From assembly GCA_031308135.1 (NCBI GenBank), contig JAHLJT010009419.1, forward strand, positions 37,751,221 to 37,815,220: a DNA stretch of 64,000 nt. The letters run 5' to 3'. Position numbers and translations under genes: made by a program. The stretch is from Acheta domesticus (Eukaryota; Arthropoda; Insecta; Orthoptera; Gryllidae). Numbering within the stretch: the first letter of the stretch is position 1; each line of letters opens with the position of its first letter. This document shows, in pieces, positions 11,611-22,400 of this stretch. The notes under the pieces were generated by a model that did no database searches, was not told the DNA's origin, and saw only the letters and a list, made by a program, of their open reading frames with translations.

Positions 11611-12350
11611 TTCAGCCCCTCTCGTGACCCCGCTTCCACCCACGCCTCCTCTTTCCCTATTCCCTCCCCGCGTAAGCGTTCGCCACCACCGCCCCAATCC
11701 GCGATCTCACCCACGCCCCCTCCTTCCTCCTCCTGGCGTCTCCGCCTTTGCCCACGGCCCGCGTCACCCTCTTTTACCTCCACCTGCGTTTCCTTCTCCG
11801 CAAACGCCTCCGCCCGCACCTGTAACTCCTGCCCACGCCTCCTCGTCTGCCCGCGCCTCCCGTCCTCACGTCCGTCCGCGCCTCCATCACCACCCGTGTC
11901 TCCGCCCGTGCATTCACTCGCGCCTCCGCCTCGCCCGCGCCTCCGCTCGCACTTCTGCCCGCGTCTTCGCCTCCGCCTGTACCCCAACCTCAACCGGCGC
12001 TTCCGCCCGCCCCTCCGCCTCCGACACCGCCCTCCGGCCGCGCCGCCATCCACGCCTTCACCCACGCCCCCACCCACGCCCAACCCACGCCACCACCCAC
12101 GCCCCACCCACGCCCCACCCACGCCCCATCCACGCCCACACACGCCTCCTCACACGCCTCTACCCACGCCTCTACCCATGCCTTCACCCACGCCCCCACC
12201 CACGCCCCCATCCACCCCCACCCACGCCTCCACACACACCTCTACCCACACATCTACCCACGCCTCTACCCACGCCCCCACCCCACGCCCCCACCCACGC
12301 CCCCACCCCACGCCCCCACCCACGCCCCCACCCACGCCTCCGTCTCCGCC
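11611..12350. repeat. CCCACGCC-type degenerate minisatellite
   Basis: The plus strand is built from CCCACGCC, CCACCCACGCCC and CGCCTC words, becoming most regular from about 12045 (CACCCACGCC every 10-12 bp). Strong C over G skew. Two long overlapping Pro/His/Thr-rich frames exist only because of the repeat. Confidence 0.92.
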
Positions 12351-14639
12351 ATCGTTGCATTTCCCGCCCACGATTCCTCCCTGCGCGCGGCACAGTCCCC
12401 TGCAAGCGGAAGGAGCAAGCGGCTCAGATGCCCTTCGGGGCTGGGGCTGGAAGGAACTTGGCATGCAAGGATAATGTGGTATATGACTCTTGATACTCGT
12501 TCTCGTTGCAAGATTATGTTCATAGGGATATAAAAGAGTCAGACAAATATTCACTCGTTTGTTCTATGCGTCCAATGCGGTTACAGTTTCGATGTGGTGC
12601 ACCACTTATCCTCACTACGGGGTTCTCACCACCTGGGCAGAGATAATTATAGATTAACAGCTGTAATGAATTCAGCATGATGAGTGGTTAATTCAATTAA
12701 TCAGATTTGTCACTCCTCCTGAAAACGCAGCTCAGCATTGTAAATCTTTGTATCACCTATTTACCAATTTGCCTCTTCCGCTTACAACTTATTTGTTACA
12801 TTGAAGTAGAACTGGATGAACTATCCTTGCAGTTTCTTGTACAGCGCGCCACGAAAGTTTCTCTGCAGTGGCTGCTGGCTGGCTAGAGTGCTATTAACTG
12901 TAATTGTGTTGGTAGCACGAGCTGCAACTTGTAACAAAAGAAAACGTTAATAGCATACCCACCACAATCATAACAATGTTGGAAGTGGTGTCCTTTTCTC
13001 TTGTTTATCAGTGGTCTGGTTGCTACCAACATCACAATTTTTAATAGGAGATTCTGACTTTGCTCGGTGTGGAGAGACCTGGCATACTCTACTTGAACTA
13101 TATTTTTAAATGAATGCACTAACTCACTTATTCTGGCCACATGCGATAACGTCGACTCCATGTTTTAAGTGGATTTTGTGATATAAGCAAGCGAAGAAAC
13201 AATAGATGTAATCGTTTTAATGTAATCGTATGATATTTTCAGTGTGTCGACAATATTCTCATTTAATTTTCTTTATTAATATGATTTGGTGTAGCACAGC
13301 CTGTTTTGATAATGTATGCGGAAGCTTCTCATGGATTTGCAACTTGCACTGCAGTATATCTTCTGTAAAGGGAGGGAGTTGAGTACGATATTGCTTTTCA
13401 AGTTGACGCTTTCCTGCCGATACACAGCACGAGACTTCCTTATACCTAAAAAAACTGTAGACAATTCGCAGTCTTATTTTTTCTATTCGTGGATTCACAA
13501 TTGCCATTTCCCTTCAAAATTCAGAGCAATAATATTGCTCTAAAGAACCCCATTACTAGCTGTAGCTTGCCGATACGTCCATAAATTGCAAAGTAATTTA
13601 TATTTTCACTTCTTCGATTGTCAATTTTACATTCTACTTAATTGATAAAACTGTATGGAAAGTATAAAGCAACCGTACCCAAAACAAGAAGCTCTAACCA
13701 TTGTAAATGGCTGGTGGGAATTTGCTCGTCATTAAAAGTTATTTTAATAACATACATTATTTAACTATATTAATCAGGTTCCAAATATACAAATGTTTTG
13801 GAAATAACTTCTAAAAGCAATTTAGATCACAGAGATCGTTTACAATTTTAAGCAATGTAGAATCTCAACATCATCCGAAAGAATAAAAATTAAATAATAT
13901 TTATAAGGAGTTCAGAAACTTCTGCCTATTAAAATTTTCTGTCAGAAAATATGGAATAAAAATCTCTTCTTTTTAACTATTTAATTTTATTGTGCAAGAA
14001 TCTTATTTACATATGTGGGTGTATATTACTAGCACACATTCCACGCCATAATTACTTCCAACAGTAAAATCAATCAAACAATCATACATACTTTTATAAA
14101 AGATTGCACAAAGGCCTTTATTTTTGTAGTAACTCTATTTCATGCAAGCCACATGACATTTAAGTCACATACATATCGTGTGTATCGTTTCGGAAGTAAT
14201 AAAAGCCAAATTCAATGATATCAGTTTCAAATTTATGACTTCTTCGATTTTCTAGGCTGGAAGCATTTCAGAATCTTTAACTTATTTACATTTATATTGA
14301 AACAGTTTCCGCAAGGGTTGGAGATTTTTATTCATATCGTGTACCACTCTCTCCGCTGAAGTGTTGGTTGGAAATTTCTTATATTATATTTCTCGCCCAG
14401 TAGGATAAACGATTTCTCGTAATGAAATTTCGTTTTATTATTTGATTGTAATTCCAGATGCCGGTTTGTCCTAAAATTTTTCCCTTTATAAGGTTCCCGG
14501 CCTCCGCGGTGCAGGGAACAATATTCCCCCTAATACAGTTTCCTTCATGTGCAGGAGTCGCTCTGGGGGAAGGTTCTTGGGTAAGTTTGGAATCAATATT
14601 CTGGCATGCCAAGGGTGAGTAACCGGGCCTGCTTTCTTG
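12351..14639. other. AT-rich spacer, possible coding relic on the minus strand
   Basis: Mostly AT-rich. Two adjacent minus-strand frames (13259-13507, 82 codons; 12883-13161, 92 codons) have balanced, non-repetitive composition (for example SELVHSFKNIVQVEYARSLH and LPPFTEDILQCKLQIHEKLP). I recognise no family, and the first is overlapped by another open frame on the same strand, so I do not call a gene. Confidence 0.3.
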
Positions 14640-15780
14640 CGGTCGCAAGTTATTCATCTTAGTGGCGGAGGCGGGGGCGGAGGGCGGGCGCGGGGGCGGC
14701 AAGAGGGGGTAGCGCATTGACAAATATGCACCCCTCGCCTGCCCCCTCGCCCGCGCCGTCTGCGTGCAGATTGGATCGACTACCCCTCCGGGGGAACGTC
14801 CGGCGCAGTGGGAGTGGAGGCCTTCGTATGGGCAAAAAACCAGAACGCGGAAGCTGCTCTTGAGATATTTTCAAAGGCGTGCGCAGCCGAAAACAAGAGG
14901 GCAGATACATTCCTGGGCCCGGTTTTCCATTCAAAATTTTTATACATATTTCATGTTTTACTCATAAATAATGAAACATATTACGAAGAAAGAAATTAAA
15001 ACCTTAATGATACAATTTCTTCCAGATGATGTTATGCTGAAGCATTTACAGGTTGCCTGATGGCTTGTCACGTACAATTCCTCAAATTGTCACGTTAAAA
15101 AAGATTTGGCGAGCTAAATCAGAGACTGAAAATATTTACGGAAATAAAAAGATTACGAGCTGCAGGGTCCCTTTCAGAATTTTCCTAACCTCTCCCCCTT
15201 TGTGCACGCCTAAGAATAATTCATTTAGAGGGAAGTTATTCTTTTCTATTACTTTTTATTATTATGTGGGTAATATAATTGTCTCAAATATCTATGTATT
15301 TAATTAGAACGAATTTTCCATATTAATTGTCTAAACTTTGTAAACTTTTTGTAATATTTAATATTGCATAGGACTAAGTAGTTTCGGATAAACTGACTTA
15401 TTCTTCTATTTTCGTTAATGATTATTTAACCAACAAATGTATTTCACTGGATTAGTGTCTCGTGTAGATAGAATTTAGACGTAATCAATAATAACATGAC
15501 TGATAAATTATTTTTTTCAATTTATTGAAACTGCGGCCAAGGATCTCTGTCCACTAAGATCCCCTTTCATGCGCAGTGGGCGCCAGGGAGCTCCGCGGAG
15601 GGGCGGGGTGGGGGCGGAGGGGTGCGGCGTGGGGGCGTGTTGCGGGGAGCCTCATATGCGCGGTCACGCGTGTCGCCTCTCGACCCGCGCGCCTCTCGCC
15701 GGCTGCTTCGAGTGGCCTCTTTAATCTTTCCGGACGTGTCCGCGAGCCGCGTTCGAGGAGGGTTTTTTGACAGGCCATGT
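14640..15780. other. Two GC-rich islands in AT-rich sequence
   Basis: Islands at about 14655-14830 and 15570-15760 (GCGGGGGAGCCTC-like and CGTGTCGCCTCTCG words). Small frames cross them in several directions. No domain or splice evidence. Confidence 0.4.
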
Positions 15781-17304
15781 GTAAGGGCGACCCGCTTTGT
15801 TACATGCCATGCTTTTGTTATTTTAGGATGTTGGGTTTGCGTTATTTTTTTCGGCAAATTCATATGAATTGCAATATTAGAAGAAAACTGAAGCAGATTT
15901 TCTGGAATTCTTTCTTTGTGTATATACCTTTTGACAACTCATTCACATAAATACATTGTTTTGATTGCTGATTTGCAGAATTCGCGGCTGATAATTCAAT
16001 TGTTTAATGACTTAACGTTTCATTTCTATCATTGGGGATTTCTCTGAAATTTCTCTTGAATTTTTCTTTCTCGGAAATTTCTCTTGAAGTTTACGTATTG
16101 AATAGTTTGCAATATTTGACTTTCACCTTTACTTCTTATCTTCTAATAATTACTACTTTCAAAATTTGAAAAAATGTCAAAAATCATGATAACCTTCTAC
16201 TATTTATAGTATGTTTGGAAGTATCGTTTTGTCTCCTTTTGCATACCGAACAGGAAAACTTACAAAATTATTGAGATAACACACGATAAAAACGTAAAAA
16301 CATCAATATTTCGTACGTATATATTATAAAAATGATCAAATGTTTAAGTCAATTAAAATAGAAAAAAAGATTGTCTAGTATCAAAGCATCTACCAGCCAG
16401 GAAAATCGAAGAAATTGTTTACCCATAAAATGGTAAAGGCAGATATTGCCGTTGAGCAATGGGGCAGTCATTTCAAGCTTAAGCATGAGTTAATTTCCGT
16501 GGAATAAATAAATATATGTAAAAAATCTATCAGGTCTTAAAAATAAATACATCGGTCAGTGTCTGTACAGCAGTTGGTTATGAGTTTGCTTGTCATTTTG
16601 TTCTCAGAACATACTCACTAAATATTCGTACTAGGACTCAAATAATTTAAAATATAAAAATATGCTTAGACTAAAGAATACAATATCAGACAAATGTATG
16701 AAACGGTGGTTGAGTTCATACCACCCAAGTCATGGATGAAATTTGGTCTTGGGTCGCACAAAAGTAATCTCGCACACAGAACTTTTTCTCCGTGTAGACT
16801 GGTTACTTCAGAATGGAAACACGTGCCAGCCCAAATGTATTCACGGGGACGTGAAAATAACGCATGTAACTGCTCTTGACGTTGGCGTTAACTGTTCTTC
16901 TGGGATGTTATTGAACCAAAATTCGACGAGCGAATATTGGATGCCGCTGCACTTTCTGTCGCCTCGGTCACTATTCGATCTCTTCTCTTCTGGTGAAAGA
17001 TTGTGACCACTAGGTTAGTAATCATATGCTTACTTCCTAATGTTGCAGATTTGAGCAGGTATTGGTAAAAGTAACCTCGAAGGTTCAAAGGAAATATTTC
17101 GGTTCTCTCGGAACAAATTGGATATTGAATGTCGAACTATGGATGATAATGAAGTATTAGTCACATTCTTTCACCATCCGAGAAGTGATCTCTCATTTCT
17201 GAGCACAGGCGCCTTCGTCTCGATCTCGACGTTGGCACGCGATGAGCCGTCGGACTGCTGGGCGCGCCGCGTTGATCACCAAAGTTCACGCAGGAGGCGA
17301 CCGC
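15781..17304. other. AT-rich flank downstream of the gene's stop
   Basis: This would contain the 3' UTR of the minus-strand gene. I did not find a convincing AATAAA on the minus strand within 1 kb of the TAG. A plus-strand frame at 16743-17006 (87 codons) is of ordinary composition but unrecognised. Confidence 0.4.
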
Positions 17305-17724
17305 CTACGGGTAGATGTTCTGCAGGGCGTCGTTATAGAGCGAGTTGTACGTGTTGCGCAGCACGAAGAGGTCGTTGGGGCGGCCGTTGAAGACGTAGGG
17401 CCCCTGGTCGAGCTGCGTGACCGGGGTGTCCTGCTGCGCGGGCGACTGCGGCGGGCGCTGCGCGGGCGACTGCGGCGGGCGCTGCGCGGGCGGCGGGCGC
17501 GTCGCCGGCCGCCAGTACACGCTGGTGGGCTTGCCGTTGGCCACGAAGTCCACGGGCAGGTTGATGAACGGGCTGAAGGCGGGCGGCGGCGCGGGCGGCT
17601 GGCTCACGTAGCCCAGCCCGGGCACGAACACGTAGGGCGTGGGCGGCATGCGGATGTAGTAGACCGGCGAGTCGGGGAACGGCGCCGGCTTGCGCGCGCC
17701 GCCGGGCTCCGTGCGCGACAGCAC
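17305..17724 (-). CDS. Terminal exon of the secreted Pro/Tyr-rich protein
   Basis: Minus-strand terminal exon: acceptor TGGTCCGCAG, then 139 codons in phase 0 and a TAG at 17305-17307. Phase 0 matches the donor of the exon at 25205-25559. Residues 17-42 (FPDSPVYYIRMPPTPYVFVP followed by GLGYVS) and 50-72 (FSPFINLPVDF, then VANGKPTSVYWR) look like conserved extracellular-protein motifs, not low-complexity filler. Residues 80-95 are two copies of AQRPPQSP, encoded by a 24-bp tandem repeat. The C-terminus (GPYVFNGRPNDLFVLRNTYN, then SLYNDALQNIYP) echoes the middle motif: V-x-N-G-(K/R)-P-x-x-(V/L)-(Y/F) appears at about residues 61-70 and again at 111-120. There are no cysteines, no transmembrane segment and no chitin-binding RR consensus that I can see. 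With the upstream exon the product is about 257 residues plus the missing start. Longer frames on the plus strand across this exon are antisense shadows. I do not recognise a named family. Confidence 0.75.
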   Translation of the reverse strand: MLSRTEPGGARKPAPFPDSPVYYIRMPPTPYVFVPGLGYVSQPPAPPPAFSPFINLPVDFVANGKPTSVYWRPATRPPPAQRPPQSPAQRPPQSPAQQDTPVTQLDQGPYVFNGRPNDLFVLRNTYNSLYNDALQNIYP

Positions 17725-17993
17725 CTGCGGACCACCAATCAACCGTCACGACGCTGCTCATACGCACACACAATACAGGTTACAGGCAAATAACGTTAGT
17801 GTACAATCTAAGTCGGAAATCTATAGATGTATGCTAGCTATTTAATAATACCTGTGGAGCACCAATCAACCGTCACGACCAAGGTGCACCTGCGGAGCAC
17901 CAATCAACCGTCACGACGCTGCTCATACGCACACACATGATATGTAGGTTCAAGGCAAATAACTTTAGTGTACAATCTAAGTCGGAAATTCAT
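17723..17993 (-). repeat. Tandemly duplicated 3' splice-site flank
   Basis: The sequence ACCTGCGG(A)CACCAATCAACC, then GTCACGAC, occurs at 17723, 17850 (ACCTGTGG) and 17888. Copies one and three continue in parallel for about 100 bp (GCTGCTCATACGCACACACA, then later GTACAATCTAAGTCGGAAAT) with a period of 165 bp; the middle copy is only the 30-bp core. On the minus strand each core contains a CCGCAG or CCACAG acceptor. Only the one at 17725-17726 leads into the long open exon. The other two, read in phase 0, reach stops after 7 and 5 codons. Confidence 0.9.
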
Positions 17994-20114
17994 AGAAACT
18001 ATTAAATAGCTAGCTATTTAATAATATGATTAGCTTAGGAAGATTTTCAAATTATGAGATACTAAAATTGGATCGTTTGTTTGTTTTTTATGTCCTTTTT
18101 TAATCATATGAAATATGTTTTTGTTAAAATTTATAGAAACATTGTTACTATCATTGCACAACATTTTTCTTATTATCGTGTCATATTTAGAGTACATTAT
18201 TAACGAGAGGTAAACTTGAAAAAAACTATCCCGATCATTTTAACGAGCTATGAGTAGTAGAGAATCTTCTACCTCTGCATAAAACTCGTCTTTCCTGCAA
18301 TGATAATCCTAACACAATGAACTAAAAGAAACTTCTTCACTACATAAAAGGTGAAGCTTCACTTCATCTTTGCCGCTAGCTTTTTGAGAGCGAGAATTAA
18401 AATGTACGATATTTAAATTAAAAAAGAACAGTTTAAAGAAAAGAAATATTGAAGAAGGCATATCAGCGTAAAGAGGAGGAAGTTAATTACTGGTTGGAGA
18501 GAGGAAAGAGACAATTAAGGAATGCATTTTACTTTATGAAGAACACGAAAGATCAGAAATCCAAACACTTCACTTCATTAACTTAACACTTCACAGAAAT
18601 CCAAACACTTAATCACTTCAAAATTTCAAAAGAATTCAGTACTAGGATTAAAATATTTGATACATAAGAGAAAACTTAAACAAAATATAAGTATTCGAGA
18701 AAAATTTAATTTAAAAATGGAGGGGAAGTACGGACAAATTTAAGTATTCCTGGTACTAATCTTTTTCAGAAACGGACAAGTTTATTTCTTGCCGAGTAAC
18801 ACACTAGGCGTTTTGCGCTTGGATCCGTCCGTGAATTTCTCAGCGCGCGGAAGTCGCAGGTCACTCCGCTGGCGCAGCGGGAGCGGAAGAGGAAGCGACC
18901 GTCCAAGAGGCGGAGGGCGCGCTCGGAGATACGGGGCCGCTGGCGCTTTCAGGCGAGATTTAGGCCGGCGTTTATGAGACGTTGCGAAGGGGTGGCAAGG
19001 GGATGTGGCCGCATGCGCTGGCTTCCTTAGTGTTGCAAATCAGCTTGAATTAATGTGTAGAACCTGTTAACTGTAATTCCTGTTATAACAGTAATTAATG
19101 TTACATGTAATCTGACATTAAAAGGGTTCAAGAGAATTACTATTTATGTTACTATTATGGTATTATGTTATCGGTTGTTTTCTAACTTACAATTTTAGAA
19201 GCTGTCAGCCACTTTAATGAGATTAACTGACTATTAGCGAGAAAAAGATTTTAACGAACATGTTGGAAAGAACATTTTTAAAATATAGTCTTTAGATTTT
19301 TCTGAACTACCTTACTGTTCATCAAATGTAACTTTTTATCAAATGTACTTTTTAATTAAATGTACTGTTTATCAAAGGATAGGTTGGAATTTTTATAATT
19401 ATTTTTTTTCAATGCGTGTTTCAAGATCCATGCAAGAATGTCATTTAAATTTAGTAGTTTCAAGAAATATTCTGAAGAAAGAGAGCAATGCATTTCCTTA
19501 ATGCCATAAATCCCCTTCATCAACACAAACATGTTTTACAGTTAGTGTAAGAATGCATGCACAAGTGTCCTTTCGATCCTCCCAGTTAATTAGTAGAGAA
19601 ATGGTGATTAAAGAGTAGAAAGTGTGATTGAAAATAACCATAACAGGAATAGACCATTTGAAGTTCAGAGGCACACGTGTAAATATTTCGCTTAAATATA
19701 TTTTGTTTTCCTTTCATGTCGCAAATGAAACCGAATATCTCAAATAATCTACTCAGTTATTTGATGCGCTTAGTTCTGGATATTGGTAAGCCACCTTAAG
19801 TGATTTTCAATAGAGACACAATAGAACAATCAAAGAATTCTGAAAAATAAGATCAAGATGAAGAGCATATTTATTGCGGTAAAAAATATACATTACTGTA
19901 TTGTATAACACTACGTTGCTCGTGGCTTGCCAAGAAGCGAATAAAAATAATACCTATATTTCATTGTTGCTTGTTATGTGGCGAAAACCAAACGTGTCAA
20001 TTGCTGTTTGTGGATGGGATAATAAAAGTATTTACTTTCTTGAAAACACATTTCTTACCGAAAAGGAATTGAACTTCAGAACAAAAATTCTTAAAGGTTA
20101 ATTTGGAATATTGA

Positions 20115-20492
20115 TCTAAATTTCTGCTTTAAAGAATGCATTTCTTGCTTCGAAATAATAAAACAATTTCCATTCCAAAATGAGATTTTATAAACGTTTG
20201 AAAAGCATTACTTCTCTCATACAATCATTTCAGTGGCGTATATTCTCAAATTTCATCACTCACGATCTATGACGAGATCTGCCAGAAGAGAATGCACAGA
20301 AGAAATGATCGATATTGACAACAAATTCCGCTTTTAAGTTTATATCTCTTGCTCTGAAGTACTATAACAATTTCCATTCCAAAATAATTTGATTTTATGT
20401 TTGTTTGAAAAATCATTACATCTCTTAAACAATCGTCTCAGAGCCGTATGTTCTCAAATTCCCTCAGACACGATGCAGACGAGATCGCACTG
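20115..20492. repeat. Diverged local tandem duplication, period about 205 bp
   Basis: Copy 1 (about 20115-20290) and copy 2 (about 20325-20492) share CAATTTCCATTCCAAAAT, GATTTTAT-A/G, TTTGAAAA, CATTACTTCTCTCATACAAT versus CATTACATCTCTTAAACAAT, TATTCTCAAATT versus TGTTCTCAAATT, and GACGAGATC. It lies inside the gene's intron. Confidence 0.88.
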
Positions 20493-21649
20493 CAGCTCTC
20501 ATCGGCTCCCGTCGCGCATTAAGCACCCGTCGATCTCGAGTGCACCCTCCCTCTGAGAGCCACGCGGCATTAGATAAGAGCAAAAACACTGCCATCTGTC
20601 AACGGTCCCCGTCCCGCACCACCACACTCCCCCGCCTCCCCCTCCCCCCCACGCCCCACCTCGTCCCGCTCCACCCCGATTCGCCACGCGGCAGAAACAA
20701 TGTATGGAACACCCCTTTCTTTGTGCGAAGGGGAACTTGCCTTCCCATGGTCCATATCACGCCGAGGCAGTCGTGTTTTTATTCCCGCTGAACGTTCATG
20801 TGATATTCATATCGGTCCGAAATGGACTGAATTGCAGTATCGACAGTTGCCAAACGTTATTTCTTTTTGTTTGTTGGTGAGGTGAGGGAGCATGTCCCAT
20901 GCCGTATGAATTACAATTCATTTATTCATTTTTCTTATCGCGTGGAGTTTATCGTTAAGAGAATAATAAATAAATAATACCATAAAAAGCAGATAAAAAG
21001 TGTAAAATATGTATTGAGAATGTACTGTAAACAACGATAAAAACAGCAAGAAAACTTACAAAATATTTATATTTTTTTTTTCAAATATTTTTTTCTGAAG
21101 ATACTAATTTAGCACTGTCAGAAAATATGGGTTTCAATATTTGTTTTCGAATCTTTTATATCTACCTATAAACATACACAGACCTCTTTGGAAATTTTAT
21201 GGATTTTCAGAGCAGAAATCCATATCCGGTAACAAAAATGGTTCGTTTGATCTCGACATTTTCTGCAAATGTGTGAATCGGGTAATAGACTGTATGAGGG
21301 GATTCGTGAAGGCTAAATTATCCAATGTATTCGACATATTTCTCATAAATTTTGACTAATATATCGAGAGATTCAAATTAGTTATTTTCCAAAACTGCGC
21401 TTTTTATCAAGTTTTAATGTTCAATATAGAAGAGTTGCTTTTGAATTAATGTTTTTGGCAGAATATCCAAGAATTTTATTAATGAAAATGTTGCCTGTTT
21501 TAATTTTTTTGGGAGGTGATATATTTTACTTTACGCAGGTTTTTATATTAAGAGACCACTGAGTAAGTTTAACTTTACTTTAAATTAAACTAACAGGTCG
21601 CGTGTTCTAAAATGAGATATTTAATTTCATTGTTTCTCTGGAGCTGGGC

Positions 21650-22010
21650 GTTCGTTCTGAGCGATCATCTCTCTTGCATCGACCACAAAGCGTTAGCGAG
21701 AACGAGAGTATGCGCTGACGCAAACAGGCACGCCCGCCTGTGCGGTCCCGCCGCCGCCGCCTGAGGCGTTGGTTCATCCCTCTCGGGGTTTGCCCGCGCT
21801 TGCGCCCAACGCATCTGCATATTTATGAAGGCCGCACCTGTATAAACGAAGCTCCAAAGAGCACCTCGCGCCGCATTAGATGCGCCCGCGTCGGCAGCGA
21901 GACGACGATGGCGGTGGTGACGGAAGCGGCGGCGGTGGCCATGGTGGTGGTGGTGGTGACGGTTGTGATAGGGAGGGAGGCATCAAGCTTAGCTCTCTTT
22001 GCAGTAGTAA
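21650..22010. other. GC-rich intronic patch with GGT/GGC repeats
   Basis: CpG-rich at 21715-21900, followed by a GGTGGTGGTGGTGGTGAC-like run at about 21935-21965. No supported exon. Confidence 0.45.
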
Positions 22011-22139
22011 AGAAGGCAGTGTGCGTGGAGGGCAAGGTTCTTTTAATCCCTCACAGTTTTAATCCCTGACTATGCGGGTGAATGTGGCTGGGTAAAATTA
22101 ACGTGTCACCTTTTCATATTTCCACAAATTCTTGAGGAA

Positions 22140-22400
22140 ATTTCTTCCCCTTCTTCCCCTTGTCGTTCTTCTTCTTCTCTACCTCCTTATCCTTCTCCTT
22201 CTTTCTCCTGACCCTCCCCCTACCTCCAATTCTCCTTCTTCCCCTCCTTTTTTCCTCCATCTTCTTCCTCTCCTTCCCCTCGTCTTTCTTCCCCTCCTCT
22301 TTCTTCCCCTCCCCTTTCTTCCCCTCCTCTTTCTTCCCCTCCCCTTTCTTCCCCTCCTCTTTCTTCCCCTTCTTCTTCTTCCCCTCCTTCTTCTTCCCCC
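22140..22400. repeat. Pyrimidine-only tract (CTTCCCCTCCT-type)
   Basis: Almost pure C/T on the plus strand with a TTTCTTCCCCTCC repeat of about 18 bp at 22285-22370. The Lys/Glu-rich minus-strand frame is the translated tract. Confidence 0.95.

Noticed and set aside
11505..12493. Overlapping frames of 212-319 codons rich in Pro/Thr/His or Gly/Val/Trp
   Set aside because: Products of the CCCACGCC repeat and its complement.
17242..17793. 183-codon plus-strand frame over the terminal exon
   Set aside because: Antisense shadow of the minus-strand exon, which alone has splice-phase support and protein-like motifs.
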